Below, piece by piece: positions 1-7,855 of a stretch of 64,000 nt of DNA. This DNA is from Thermobifida alba (GTDB lineage Bacteria; Actinomycetota; Actinomycetes; Streptosporangiales; Streptosporangiaceae). Where the stretch lies: positions 2,861,501 to 2,925,500 of the forward strand of contig NZ_CP051627.1 of assembly GCF_023208015.1 (NCBI RefSeq). The letters are read 5' to 3'. Made by a program: the position numbers and the translations under genes. Below the pieces are notes generated by a model. It was not told where the DNA came from. It ran no database searches and saw only the letters and a program-made list of their open reading frames with translations. How positions within the stretch are numbered: the first letter of the stretch is position 1; each line of letters begins with the position of its first letter.

Positions 1-888
1 GGGGCGGCCCAGGCCGAGCGGGTCGGCGAGGGCGTCGGCGAACGCCGCGGCGATCTTGACCTCGCCGCGCGCGTTGGGGTGGACCTCGTCCCAGTTGTCG
101 TCGGCGGGCGCGTAGTCGGCGGCCGTGCGGGCCACCACCACCGGGGAGTCCGCTCGGGCGAGCTGGTCCGCCAGGGCGGGCAGGGCGGCGTTGTACTCGC
201 CGATGGCGGCGTTGACCGTCTGGTCGTCCTCGGTGCCCCACACCGGGGGGATCTCCCCGAGCACCACCCGGATGTCGCCCCTGGCCAGCCGTGCGGCGGC
301 CACGATGTCGCGGGTCCGCTCCAGCACCTCGGCGCTGTCCGCGCCGCGCACGACGTCGTTGACCCCGACGAGCAGCAGCAGGTAGTGCGGGTCGGCGTCG
401 ACGACCTCCCGGCCGATCCGCTCGGCGACCTCCCGGGCGGTGGACCCCCAGGCCCCGGCGTGGTCGGTGTCGAAGTCGGCGACGGCGTAGCGGTGGTCGC
501 CGTAGCGGTCGGCGACGGGGTCGAACAGGTCGTCGCGCGGCCCCACGAAGTCCACGTCGGCTCCCCCGTCGCCGGTGAGGTGGGCCCACAGCCGGTAGCG
601 CCAGGTGTGGTCCCCCGTGCTGCCCTGGACCCGGGAGTCGCCGGAGGCCATGATCCGGACCGTGCCCTCGGGCGGGGTCCAGCCGCCCGTCGGCGGCGGG
701 GGCTCGGGGGGTGCGGGGCCGTCCACCCGGAAGCCTCCGACGGTGGCCTGGAGCACCAGCGTGGTGAGAGCCATCGCCGCCACCGCGATCGCGAGCAGTC
801 CGGACAGGGGAGGACGTCCCCAGAGCCACCGCTTTCCGGCGGCGCCGGTGTCCCCCTCCTGGTCGGGCGGGGTGCCTTTCTGCTCCAC
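1..888 (-). CDS. SGNH/GDSL-family hydrolase, membrane-anchored (3' end outside window)
   Basis: The frame is open from a GTG at 888 down to base 1, so the C-terminus lies beyond the window. An N-terminal hydrophobic segment (about residues 29-50) should act as a signal anchor and place the enzyme outside the cell. It is followed by a Pro-rich linker. SGNH landmarks are visible: GDS at residues 83-85 carries the catalytic Ser, GVNDV is the block with the oxyanion-hole Asn, and DEVHPN holds the catalytic Asp-His pair. The family removes acyl or acetyl groups from esters or polysaccharides; the substrate cannot be told from this sequence. GTG 888 is the only usual start codon after the in-frame stop at 913-915, and no strong ribosome-binding site precedes it. 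The gene is divergent from the permease at 1085. Confidence 0.85.
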   Translation of the reverse strand, partial: MEQKGTPPDQEGDTGAAGKRWLWGRPPLSGLLAIAVAAMALTTLVLQATVGGFRVDGPAPPEPPPPTGGWTPPEGTVRIMASGDSRVQGSTGDHTWRYRLWAHLTGDGGADVDFVGPRDDLFDPVADRYGDHRYAVADFDTDHAGAWGSTAREVAERIGREVVDADPHYLLLLVGVNDVVRGADSAEVLERTRDIVAAARLARGDIRVVLGEIPPVWGTEDDQTVNAAIGEYNAALPALADQLARADSPVVVARTAADYAPADDNWDEVHPNARGEVKIAAAFADALADPLGLGRP

Positions 889-985
889 ACCGGACAGCCT
901 AGGACCTGCCGCTCACCGGCGGTCAAGCGGAGCGGACGCCCCCGTCCGGGGACGTCTCCCCCGGTACCGGGACACCGGGGAGGGG

Positions 986-1054
986 CCCGCAGGCCCCGGC
1001 CCGGGGCCTGCGGGGTCTGGCCCCAGCAGGTTACCCTTGGGTAACCTACTGGGG
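986..1054. promoter_or_regulatory. Two adjacent inverted repeats in the divergent intergenic region
   Basis: The first repeat has perfect 14-bp arms at 986-999 and 1001-1014. The second has 16-bp arms at 1021-1036 and 1039-1054 with one mismatch and a TT spacer, centred on GGTTACCCTTGGGTAACC. They lie between two divergent genes and 30 bp before the permease start, so an operator or a 5'-UTR hairpin is more likely than a terminator. There is no T-run after either. Confidence 0.5.
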
Positions 1055-1084
1055 CGTACCGTCCTCCTCCGGAAAGGCGCTCCC

Positions 1085-2029
1085 GTGACCGGTCTGCTCG
1101 CCGCCCTGGCCTCCGCCGTGGTCTACGGCATCGGGCTGACCGTGGAACAGCGGGCGCTGCACCGGTCGGCGGCCCTCAGCCTCCGCCGCCCGCTGCACCT
1201 GGTGCGCGTCCTGTTCGGCAACGTCCGCTGGCTGTGCGGGTGCGCGCTGGCGGCCCTGGGCAGCGTGGGGCTGATCGTCTCGCTGGGACTGGCACCGGTC
1301 TCCGTGGTGCAGCCGGCCTTCGCCGGCGGAATCTCCCTGACCCTGCTGGTCCTGGCCCTCGCGCAGCGCCAGCGGATCAGCCGGGGCGAGCTCGCGGCCC
1401 TCGGCGTGATGCCGGTGGCCCTGCTCCTGCTCGGCCTGTCCCTGGGGCCGCAGGACGCCGCGGCCGGCACCACCGCGAACCTGCCGCTGCTGCTCACGGT
1501 CAGCGCCGTCACCCTCGCCGTGTGCGCGGGCGGCATGGCCCTGGCCGGCGGCGGCAACGCGCCCGCGGCCGTCATGGGCGGCGCCGCGGGCCTGGCACAG
1601 GGGGTCGCCGGCCTCCAGGGCAAGGGCGTCGGCGGACTGCTGGCCGACCACGGACTCCTCGACGCGGTCGTGCCGGTCCTGCTCTCCCCGTTCCCCTACC
1701 TGTACGCGCTGGGCTGGGCGGTGGGCATCGCGCTCTTCCAGACCTCGATGCAGCGCTCACGCGCCTCGGTCACCGCACCGGCCGCGAACGTGGTGGGCAA
1801 CGTCTTCATGGTGGCGGCCGGGACCGCGGTCTTCGCCGAGACCCTGCCGGCCGAACCGCTGCCGCTGGCGCTGCGCGCCGGCGGCTTCGCGCTGACCCTG
1901 GCCGTGGTGGCGCTGGTGCACCGGGCCGCCGGGCAGGCGGAGGAGGAGACCGGTCGGCGGCGCGCCGTCGGCCCCGGCCGACCGGACCCCGATCAGCATC
2001 CCGATCAGACGGCCACGGCGAGCGCCTGA
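1085..2029 (+). CDS. DMT-superfamily permease (EamA/NIPA-like), 314 aa
   Basis: This is a hydrophobic protein with about nine predicted membrane helices starting at the first residues (TGLLAALASAVVYGIGLTVE), in the paired arrangement of drug/metabolite transporters. A charged tail of about 35 residues follows the last helix. The substrate is unknown; similar actinobacterial proteins are annotated only as DMT family. Start GTG 1085 is chosen because GGAAAGG sits 8 bases upstream and translation begins directly with the first helix. The 3' end overlaps the convergent FMN reductase gene by 25 bp. The palindromes just upstream may control it. Confidence 0.75.
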   Translation: MTGLLAALASAVVYGIGLTVEQRALHRSAALSLRRPLHLVRVLFGNVRWLCGCALAALGSVGLIVSLGLAPVSVVQPAFAGGISLTLLVLALAQRQRISRGELAALGVMPVALLLLGLSLGPQDAAAGTTANLPLLLTVSAVTLAVCAGGMALAGGGNAPAAVMGGAAGLAQGVAGLQGKGVGGLLADHGLLDAVVPVLLSPFPYLYALGWAVGIALFQTSMQRSRASVTAPAANVVGNVFMVAAGTAVFAETLPAEPLPLALRAGGFALTLAVVALVHRAAGQAEEETGRRRAVGPGRPDPDQHPDQTATASA

Positions 2030-2523
2030 CGCAGCGAGGGGGCGGCGACCTCGGCCCAGGCGTCGATGACGCTCAGCGGCTCGGCGAGCTCCGCGGCGGC
2101 CAGCACCAGCCCCGGCTCGGCCACCCACGCCCCCAGGTCGGACAGCAGCACCCGCAGGTCGCCCTCGATGTTGCGGCCGTTGCGCAGGTCGTCCACGACC
2201 GCCAGCGGCAGCGCGATGACGTGGGAGAGGCCCAGTTCCGGCAGCCGGTCCAGGAAGACCTTGAGCAGTCCGCTGTAACTGCCGTGCACCTGCGGGGTGG
2301 CCACGACCAGCACGTCGCTGTCGGCGAGCGCGGCGAGCGCGGCGGCCACGTCCTCCGTGGCCTCCTCGGCGAGCAGCGCCGGCCCCAGTCCGGCAAGGTC
2401 GACGACGTCGATACGGGCGGTGACGCCGGCGTGCGCGGCGATGGAGTCGGCGGTGTGGACGGCAGCGGCGCGGAGGGCGGAACGGGTCTGGGGGGCTGCG
2501 ACGAGCACGGCGAAGCGAGTCAT
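2005..2523 (-). CDS. NADPH-dependent FMN reductase, 172 aa
   Basis: This is a flavodoxin-like NAD(P)H:FMN oxidoreductase. It has the N-terminal beta strand FAVLVAA, and the family signature TPQVHGSYSGLLKVFLDRL at about residues 76-94, where flavin and the dimer interface are handled. The length fits the SsuE/MsuE class. Enzymes of this class supply FMNH2 to two-component monooxygenases, for example in sulfonate desulfurisation. No monooxygenase lies nearby. The sulfur link rests mainly on the leader peptide encoded upstream at 2727-2813. The start ATG 2523 has CTGGAG about 10 bases before it. The gene is convergent and overlapping with the permease. Confidence 0.85.
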   Translation of the reverse strand: MTRFAVLVAAPQTRSALRAAAVHTADSIAAHAGVTARIDVVDLAGLGPALLAEEATEDVAAALAALADSDVLVVATPQVHGSYSGLLKVFLDRLPELGLSHVIALPLAVVDDLRNGRNIEGDLRVLLSDLGAWVAEPGLVLAAAELAEPLSVIDAWAEVAAPSLRQALAVAV

Positions 2524-2544
2524 GGTGGTGATCTCCAGGTGAAT

Positions 2545-2559
2545 GCGGCCACCGGCCGC
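2545..2559 (-). promoter_or_regulatory. Small hairpin just upstream of the FMN reductase RBS
   Basis: GCGGCC and GGCCGC flank a 3-base loop, ending about 10 bases before the GGAG of the FMN reductase message. It could act as an attenuator or an RBS-masking stem in the leader transcript. This rests only on position and base pairing. Confidence 0.3.
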
Positions 2560-2726
2560 GTGGGACGTAGCGCGGGGAAATCGTCGGACAGGAAGGACGA
2601 CAGGAGGGTTTCCCGGGCACGGCGGAGGCGCACGTTCCCGATCACCGGGGATCGACGTGGGCCGGGGGCTCGAACTCGTGCGGGGAAACCGCGACGACAG
2701 CGGGGACGGCGGTCCCGCGACAGGCG

Positions 2727-2813
2727 CTAACTACGACAGAGTGCGCTCGCCTGCTGCCGCAGATCGACATGCAGACGCTGGACGAGCAGCTCACCGGCAG
2801 ACATGTACACCAT
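2727..2813 (-). CDS. Short leader peptide of the RHVDL...SAxC type, 28 aa
   Basis: A 29-codon frame opens at ATG 2813 (alternative ATG 2804) and stops at 2727-2729, about 200 bp upstream of the FMN reductase on the same strand. Its C-terminal half reads RLHVDLRQQASALCRS. From memory, this closely resembles the actinobacterial leader-peptide pattern R-H-V-D-L-x-R-V-x-S-A-x-C found upstream of sulfur-assimilation operons. By analogy with Cys-containing uORF attenuators, ribosome progress over the Cys codon near the end could sense cysteine and set downstream expression. No strong Shine-Dalgarno is seen, so translation could be leaderless or weak. The peptide itself probably has no enzymatic role. 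Recognition is by sequence pattern only. Confidence 0.65.
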   Translation of the reverse strand: MVYMSAGELLVQRLHVDLRQQASALCRS

Positions 2814-2902
2814 GATGAGGCGGGGACGAGGATAACGTCAATGTGTGATCGACAGTTTTGTCAGGGTTATCGAGTGAGGAAGGACACAGGGGGTCCGCTC
2901 CG

Positions 2903-4087
2903 ATGAGTACCTTGGCCAACGCGCGCCTGGTCACCGCGGACGGAATCGTCGACGGCTGGCTGCGCATCGAGGGCGAGCGGATCGCCGCGACCGGCCGGGG
3001 GGCCGCGCCGGACCGCCCGGCGGACTCCGTCGACCTGGGCGGCCGCCTGCTGGCGCCCGGCTGCGTCGACGTCCACGTGCACGGCGGCGCGGGCGCCTCC
3101 TTCGACGAGGGCGCCCCCGAACGGGCGCTGACCGCCGTCGCCTTCCACCGCCGGCACGGGGTGACGACCCTGGTGGGCGGACTGGTCACCGCCTCCCCCG
3201 CGGCCATGCTGCGCCAGGTGGCGGCCCTGGCCGAGCTGTGCGACGCGGGGGAACTGGCCGGGATCCACCTGGAGGGCCCCTACCTGGCCCCCGGCCGCTG
3301 CGGGGCGCACGACCCGGCGCTGCTGCGTCCCCCCGACCCGGTCGAGTTCCGGCGCCTCCTCGCGGCCGGCCGGGGCCACGTCCGGATGATCACGCTCGCC
3401 CCCGAACTGCCCGGAGCCCTCGACCTGGTCCGCGCGGCCGTGGCCGAGGGGGTGGTCGCGGCGGTCGGGCACACCGACGCCGACCACGAGACGGTCCGCG
3501 CCGCGTTCGACGCCGGGGCCACCGTGGCCACCCACCTGTTCAACCAGATGCGCCCGGTCCACCACCGCGACCCCGGACCGGTCGTCGCGGCGCTCAACGA
3601 CGACCGGGTGACGGTGGAACTGGTCAACGACGGCGTGCACGTCCACCCCGCGGTCGCCCGCATGGCCTGGAGGGCCGCCGGGGCCTCCCGCACGGCCCTG
3701 GTGACCGACGCCATGGCGGCGGCCGGGCTCGGCGACGGCGACTACACCCTGGGGGGCCTGCGGGTCCGGGTCACCGACGGCACCGCCCGCCTGGCGTCCA
3801 CCGGGGCGATCGCGGGCAGCACGGTCACCCTGCCCGAGGCGGTCCGCCGGGCGGTGCGCGATCTGGGGGTCCCCGTCCCCGAGGCGCTCCACGCGGCCAG
3901 CGCGGTGCCCGCCGCCGCACTCCGCCTCGCCGACGTGGGCGTCCTCACTCCGGGCCGCTACGCCGACCTCGTCGTTTTCGACGAGGACCTGGAGGTCGAA
4001 TCCGTCTACCGCAGAGGGCGCCCGGTCGTGGGAAACTCGGTCGACGGGACTGTTTCCGGGCCGGATTCGTTCCTTCGGGCAGACTGA
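2903..4087 (+). CDS. nagA: N-acetylglucosamine-6-phosphate deacetylase, 394 aa
   Basis: NagA removes acetate from GlcNAc-6-phosphate in the cytosol, giving glucosamine-6-P for NagB or wall precursor synthesis. Landmarks are the metal-binding DVHVHGG (about residue 57), HLEGPYLAP with the metal Glu (about 125), GHTDAD (190), ATHLFNQM (210) and the catalytic Asp in LVTDAMAAAG (268). Length is normal for the family. Start ATG 2903 follows AGGACACAGGGGG; a TTG at 2858 in the same frame is less likely. The nearest intact gene is the divergent FMN reductase. No DasR-type palindrome was found upstream. NagZ and PTS genes elsewhere in the window fit a GlcNAc recycling theme. Confidence 0.95.
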   Translation: MSTLANARLVTADGIVDGWLRIEGERIAATGRGAAPDRPADSVDLGGRLLAPGCVDVHVHGGAGASFDEGAPERALTAVAFHRRHGVTTLVGGLVTASPAAMLRQVAALAELCDAGELAGIHLEGPYLAPGRCGAHDPALLRPPDPVEFRRLLAAGRGHVRMITLAPELPGALDLVRAAVAEGVVAAVGHTDADHETVRAAFDAGATVATHLFNQMRPVHHRDPGPVVAALNDDRVTVELVNDGVHVHPAVARMAWRAAGASRTALVTDAMAAAGLGDGDYTLGGLRVRVTDGTARLASTGAIAGSTVTLPEAVRRAVRDLGVPVPEALHAASAVPAAALRLADVGVLTPGRYADLVVFDEDLEVESVYRRGRPVVGNSVDGTVSGPDSFLRAD

Positions 4088-4338
4088 CCCGCTCTGTCAG
4101 CTTAAAGTTGGATACGACCTCGGAAAGCGCTCTGGACAACACCGTCTCGGTGTGGGTGCACGAGCCACTACGGAGTCCCGGAGCGTTCCAGGAGCCCGGT
4201 GCGAGTCACACCCCCGGCCTCGGCGTCCCGAGGCCGTCCTGCCACCGCGTCCCACCGCGGGTCCTGTGACCTTCACGGCCCGGTACCGAGCCATGACTCC
4301 TGGGAGAATCCGGTGTCTTCACCTATCGGGAGAGAGAT

Positions 4339-5793
4339 TTGCCTAAGAAAGCTCAGTCCGGTTTCCATCCCCGGACCGTCGCCGTGGTCCTCGCAGGCGG
4401 CAGCGGCCAGCGCATCGGTTTGAGCACCCCCAAACAGCTGCTCAAAATCGCCGGCAAGCCGATCCTGGAGCACACCCTCGCCATCTTCGAGGAGGCCCCC
4501 GACGTCGACGAGATCGTCCTCATGATGAATCCGGGCTTCGTCAAGGACGCCGAGGCGATCGTCCGCAAGGCCGGATTCACCAAAGTCTCCCGCGTCCTGC
4601 CCGGCGGCACGTCGCGCAACGCCACCACCCAGCTCGCGCTCGACGTGCTGGCCGACCACGACCCGGCCACCAAGGTGCTCTTCCACGACGCGGTGCGCCC
4701 CCTGCTGTCGCAGCGCATCATCGCCGACTGCGTCACGGCCCTCGACGAGTACGCGGCGGTGGACGTCGCCATCCCCTCCTCGGACACCATCATCGAGGTC
4801 GACGACGACATCATCACGGAGGTCCCCCGCCGGTCCCGGCTGCGGCGCGGCCAGACCCCCCAGGGCTTCCGCCTCGGCACCATCCGGGAGGCCTACGCCA
4901 AGGCCTGGGAGGACCCCGAGTTCGAGGCCACCGACGACTGCACCGTGGTGCTGCGCTACCTGCCCGGCACCCCGATCTTCGTGGTCGCCGGCGACGAGCA
5001 CAACATGAAGGTCACCCAGCCCGTCGACATCTTCATCGCCGACAAGCTCTTCCAGCTGGCCTCCAGCGCCACGCCCGAGTTCACCGAGGAGGACTACCAC
5101 AAGCGGCTCGCGGGCAGCACCCTGGTCGTCTTCGGCGGCAGCTACGGCATCGGCGCGGGCGTCGCCGACCTGGCCGAGCAGTACGGCGCGCGCGTCTTCC
5201 GCTACAGCCGCAGCGCCACCCGCACGCACGTGGAGAACCCCGCCGACGTGGCCGCCGCACTGGCCCAGGCGCACTCCGCCACCGGACGGATCGACTACGT
5301 GGTCAACACCGCCGGGGTGCTGCGCATCGGCCGCCTCGACCAGACCGACGAGGCGACCATCGAGGAGGCGCTGCGGGTGAACTACCTCGCGCCCGTCCAC
5401 ATCGCCAAGGCGTCCTTCCCCTACCTGTCCCGCACCCGCGGCCAGCTGCTGCTGTACACCTCCAGCTCCTACACCCGGGGCCGGGCCGACTACAGCCTCT
5501 ACTCCTCGGCCAAGGCCGCGACGGTCAACCTGACCCAGGCGCTCGCCGACGAGTGGGCGGCCGACGGGGTCCGGATCAACTGCATCAACCCCGAGCGCAC
5601 CCAGACCCCGATGCGGACCAAGGCGTTCGGGGAGGAGCCCGCGCACACCCTGCTCAGCGCCGAGAAGGTGGCCCGTACCTCGCTCGACGTGCTGCTGTCG
5701 GACCTGACCGGTCACGTGATCGACGTCCGCCGCGAGGACCCGGTCGCGTTCCCCCGCCCGGAGGCCGAACTCACCGGGAAGGGCGCCGAGTGA
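4339..5793 (+). CDS. Bifunctional CDP-ribitol pathway enzyme: IspD-like cytidylyltransferase + SDR reductase, 484 aa
   Basis: The N-terminal half (about 12-235) is an IspD/TarI-type cytidylyltransferase: VLAGGSGQRIG, the PKQL that follows it, DAVRPL and RRGQTPQGF. The C-terminal half (about 250-470) is a short-chain dehydrogenase with nucleotide-binding FGGSYGIGAG, NTAG, and YSLYSSAK carrying the catalytic Tyr and Lys. This architecture matches Haemophilus Bcs1, which reduces ribulose-5-P and activates ribitol-5-P with CTP to CDP-ribitol. It does the job of the separate TarI and TarJ. The start is TTG 4339, supported by GGGAGAGA a few bases upstream and by translation beginning PKKAQSG. The next gene overlaps its stop codon, so the two are co-translated. 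Product: CDP-ribitol for teichoic acid. Confidence 0.9.
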   Translation: MPKKAQSGFHPRTVAVVLAGGSGQRIGLSTPKQLLKIAGKPILEHTLAIFEEAPDVDEIVLMMNPGFVKDAEAIVRKAGFTKVSRVLPGGTSRNATTQLALDVLADHDPATKVLFHDAVRPLLSQRIIADCVTALDEYAAVDVAIPSSDTIIEVDDDIITEVPRRSRLRRGQTPQGFRLGTIREAYAKAWEDPEFEATDDCTVVLRYLPGTPIFVVAGDEHNMKVTQPVDIFIADKLFQLASSATPEFTEEDYHKRLAGSTLVVFGGSYGIGAGVADLAEQYGARVFRYSRSATRTHVENPADVAAALAQAHSATGRIDYVVNTAGVLRIGRLDQTDEATIEEALRVNYLAPVHIAKASFPYLSRTRGQLLLYTSSSYTRGRADYSLYSSAKAATVNLTQALADEWAADGVRINCINPERTQTPMRTKAFGEEPAHTLLSAEKVARTSLDVLLSDLTGHVIDVRREDPVAFPRPEAELTGKGAE

Positions 5794-7778
5794 ACCTGAC
5801 ACAACTGATCCAACGGCTGGGCACGGGCACCCTGGTGCTGCTCGCCCTGCTGGGCGTCGGCTACCTCGCGCTGTTCGCGGGGACCTTCACCCTGTCGGTG
5901 TGGCTGTTCGCCCTGGGCGCGGTCCTCGTCTACGGCGCCGACGCGTTCGTCCAGGCCACCAGCCACGACCTCGGCCGGTACCTGACCCAGTTCCGGCTGG
6001 GCGGCACGACGCGGGCGCTGCTGCGGCAACTGCTCGTGGTGGGCTTCATCGGCCTGCTGGCCTCTCCCTCCACCACGGGCTTCTGGTGGATGGTCGGCGG
6101 CGCCGCGGCGCTGTTCACCCTCCAGATCGGCTACGACCTGATGCTGCGCAAGCTGCGCCGCATCCGGCAGCTGCCCGTGGTCACCCGCAACATCGACCTG
6201 GGGCCGCTGCGGATCCCCGACGGTCCGCCGAACTGGCTGGCCCGCAACGGGATGAACCGGGTCCTGCTGCTGGACGCCCCCCTGGTCGCCGGAGGCATCG
6301 GCTTCGCGGTGACCGACCACCCCGGCTACGCCGCCGCCGGCGCGCTGCTGTCGGCCGCGGCCCTGCTGGTCTCGGCCGCCGTGCTGGCGCCGTTCCTGCT
6401 CAGCTCGCGCCGCATCCCCGGCCCGGCCAGGGTGCTGAAGTTCGTGCAGGCGTGGCTGAACGAGTACCGGCCCGAGGTGATCGTGTACTTCTCGGGGTCG
6501 GCCGACTCGGCCTACCAGATCAACATGTGGCTGGACTCCGTGGCCAAGCTCCCCCGCCGCTCCCTCATCGTGCTGCGGGAACGCGCCGTGGCGGCGAACC
6601 TGGGGGTGACCGCCATCCCGGTGCTGTGCGTGCCCAAGGCCAACGACCTCATGGCGCTGGACTTCGAGCCGGCCGGAGTCTGCCTGTACCCGGCCAACAC
6701 CGGCAAGAACATCCACATGCTGCGCAACCCCAAGCTCAAGCACGTGTTCATCGGACACGGCGACAGCGACAAGGTGGCCAGCATCAACCCCTACAGCAAG
6801 GTCTACGACGAGGTCTGGACCGCCGGGCAGGCCGGACGCGACCGCTACCGCATCGCCCAGGTCGGGGTGCGCGACGACGAGATCGTGGAGGTGGGCCGCC
6901 CCCAACTGGGGCCCATCCACACCGGTCCCACCGGCAACCGGATCCGGACCGTGCTGTACGCGCCCACCTGGGAGGGGTGGACCGACGACCCGGGCAACAC
7001 CTCGCTGATGGCGGCCGGCCCCACCCTGATCGCCAAACTGCTGGAGGTGCCGGGCATCAGGGTGCTGTACAAGCCGCACCCCTTCACCGGCATCCGCGAC
7101 CCGCGGGCCCGTACCGCGCACCACCGCATCACCGCCCTGATCAACGAAGCCAACCAGCGCGCGGGCCACGGCTCCGGTTCCGAACAGGCCCGGCGCCGAC
7201 TCGCCCAACTGGAGAAGCGGCTCGCCCAGGTGGAGACCTTCGACGAGCGGGTGGACGAGGCCCAGCGCTCCCGGGACAACGGCCGCCTGGACCCGGCCCT
7301 GATCGAGGAGCTCGGGCGGATCACCGAGGAGTGGCACCAGATCTACTGGGCCGACCAGGGCGAGGCCCGGCACCTGGTCATCCAGGGGCCGCGCCCCAGC
7401 CTGTACTCCTGCTTCAACCAGAGCGACCTGTTGATCAGCGACATCTCCAGCGTCGTCGCCGACTTCATCTTCAGCGGCAAGCCCTACGCGATCACCAACT
7501 GCGTGGGAATCCCCGATGAACAGTTCCGGATCGAAAACCCCACCGCCGGGGCGGCCTACCTGCTGCGTCCCGACGGCACCGGTCTGGAGCAGGCCCTGGA
7601 GGCGATGGAGGCCCCCCTGTCCGACGCTTTCGCCGAGGAGCGGCGCACGTTGAAGACCTACCTGCTCGGCCCGGACGAGCCGGACTCCCAGACCCGGTTC
7701 GCGCGGGCGGTCGACGACCTCTACGAGCGGGCCCGCGCGGCCGTGGCCCGGCGTGCGGACTCCTCCGTGGCGATGTGA
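5790..7778 (+). CDS. CDP-glycerol/CDP-ribitol glycerophosphotransferase family protein (TagF/TarL-like), 662 aa
   Basis: This is a polymerase-type polyol-phosphotransferase. Residues 1-210 hold about six predicted membrane helices. The C-terminal catalytic part has the TagF-like blocks GHGDSDK (about 322), YKPHPF (about 426) and SDLLISDISSVVADF (about 544), corresponding to TagF's catalytic His and nucleotide-binding regions. TagF-family enzymes of Firmicutes are usually peripheral, so the multi-helix N-terminus is notable. Start GTG 5790 overlaps the stop of the CDP-ribitol enzyme. The predicted role is adding ribitol-phosphate (or glycerol-phosphate) units to a lipid-linked acceptor at the inner membrane face. 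The polyol is inferred from the upstream gene. A strong hairpin follows at 7801. Confidence 0.85.
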   Translation: MNLTQLIQRLGTGTLVLLALLGVGYLALFAGTFTLSVWLFALGAVLVYGADAFVQATSHDLGRYLTQFRLGGTTRALLRQLLVVGFIGLLASPSTTGFWWMVGGAAALFTLQIGYDLMLRKLRRIRQLPVVTRNIDLGPLRIPDGPPNWLARNGMNRVLLLDAPLVAGGIGFAVTDHPGYAAAGALLSAAALLVSAAVLAPFLLSSRRIPGPARVLKFVQAWLNEYRPEVIVYFSGSADSAYQINMWLDSVAKLPRRSLIVLRERAVAANLGVTAIPVLCVPKANDLMALDFEPAGVCLYPANTGKNIHMLRNPKLKHVFIGHGDSDKVASINPYSKVYDEVWTAGQAGRDRYRIAQVGVRDDEIVEVGRPQLGPIHTGPTGNRIRTVLYAPTWEGWTDDPGNTSLMAAGPTLIAKLLEVPGIRVLYKPHPFTGIRDPRARTAHHRITALINEANQRAGHGSGSEQARRRLAQLEKRLAQVETFDERVDEAQRSRDNGRLDPALIEELGRITEEWHQIYWADQGEARHLVIQGPRPSLYSCFNQSDLLISDISSVVADFIFSGKPYAITNCVGIPDEQFRIENPTAGAAYLLRPDGTGLEQALEAMEAPLSDAFAEERRTLKTYLLGPDEPDSQTRFARAVDDLYERARAAVARRADSSVAM

Positions 7779-7800
7779 TCCCGTCCGGCTTCGGCGACGA

Positions 7801-7838
7801 GGGGGCGGCGGTCCGGGAACCGGACCGCCGCCCCCTTT
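7801..7838 (+). terminator. Intrinsic terminator
   Basis: A perfect 16-bp stem (7801-7816 with 7820-7835), GAA loop, then TTT. It lies between convergent genes and best serves the plus-strand teichoic acid operon. Confidence 0.8.
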
Positions 7839-7855
7839 GCGTCACGCGCCCACGC

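Noticed and set aside
2835-2880. GATAAC ... GTTATC inverted repeat before nagA
   Set aside because: Arms of only 6-7 bases with a long spacer, and no match to a DasR or NagR site; likely chance.
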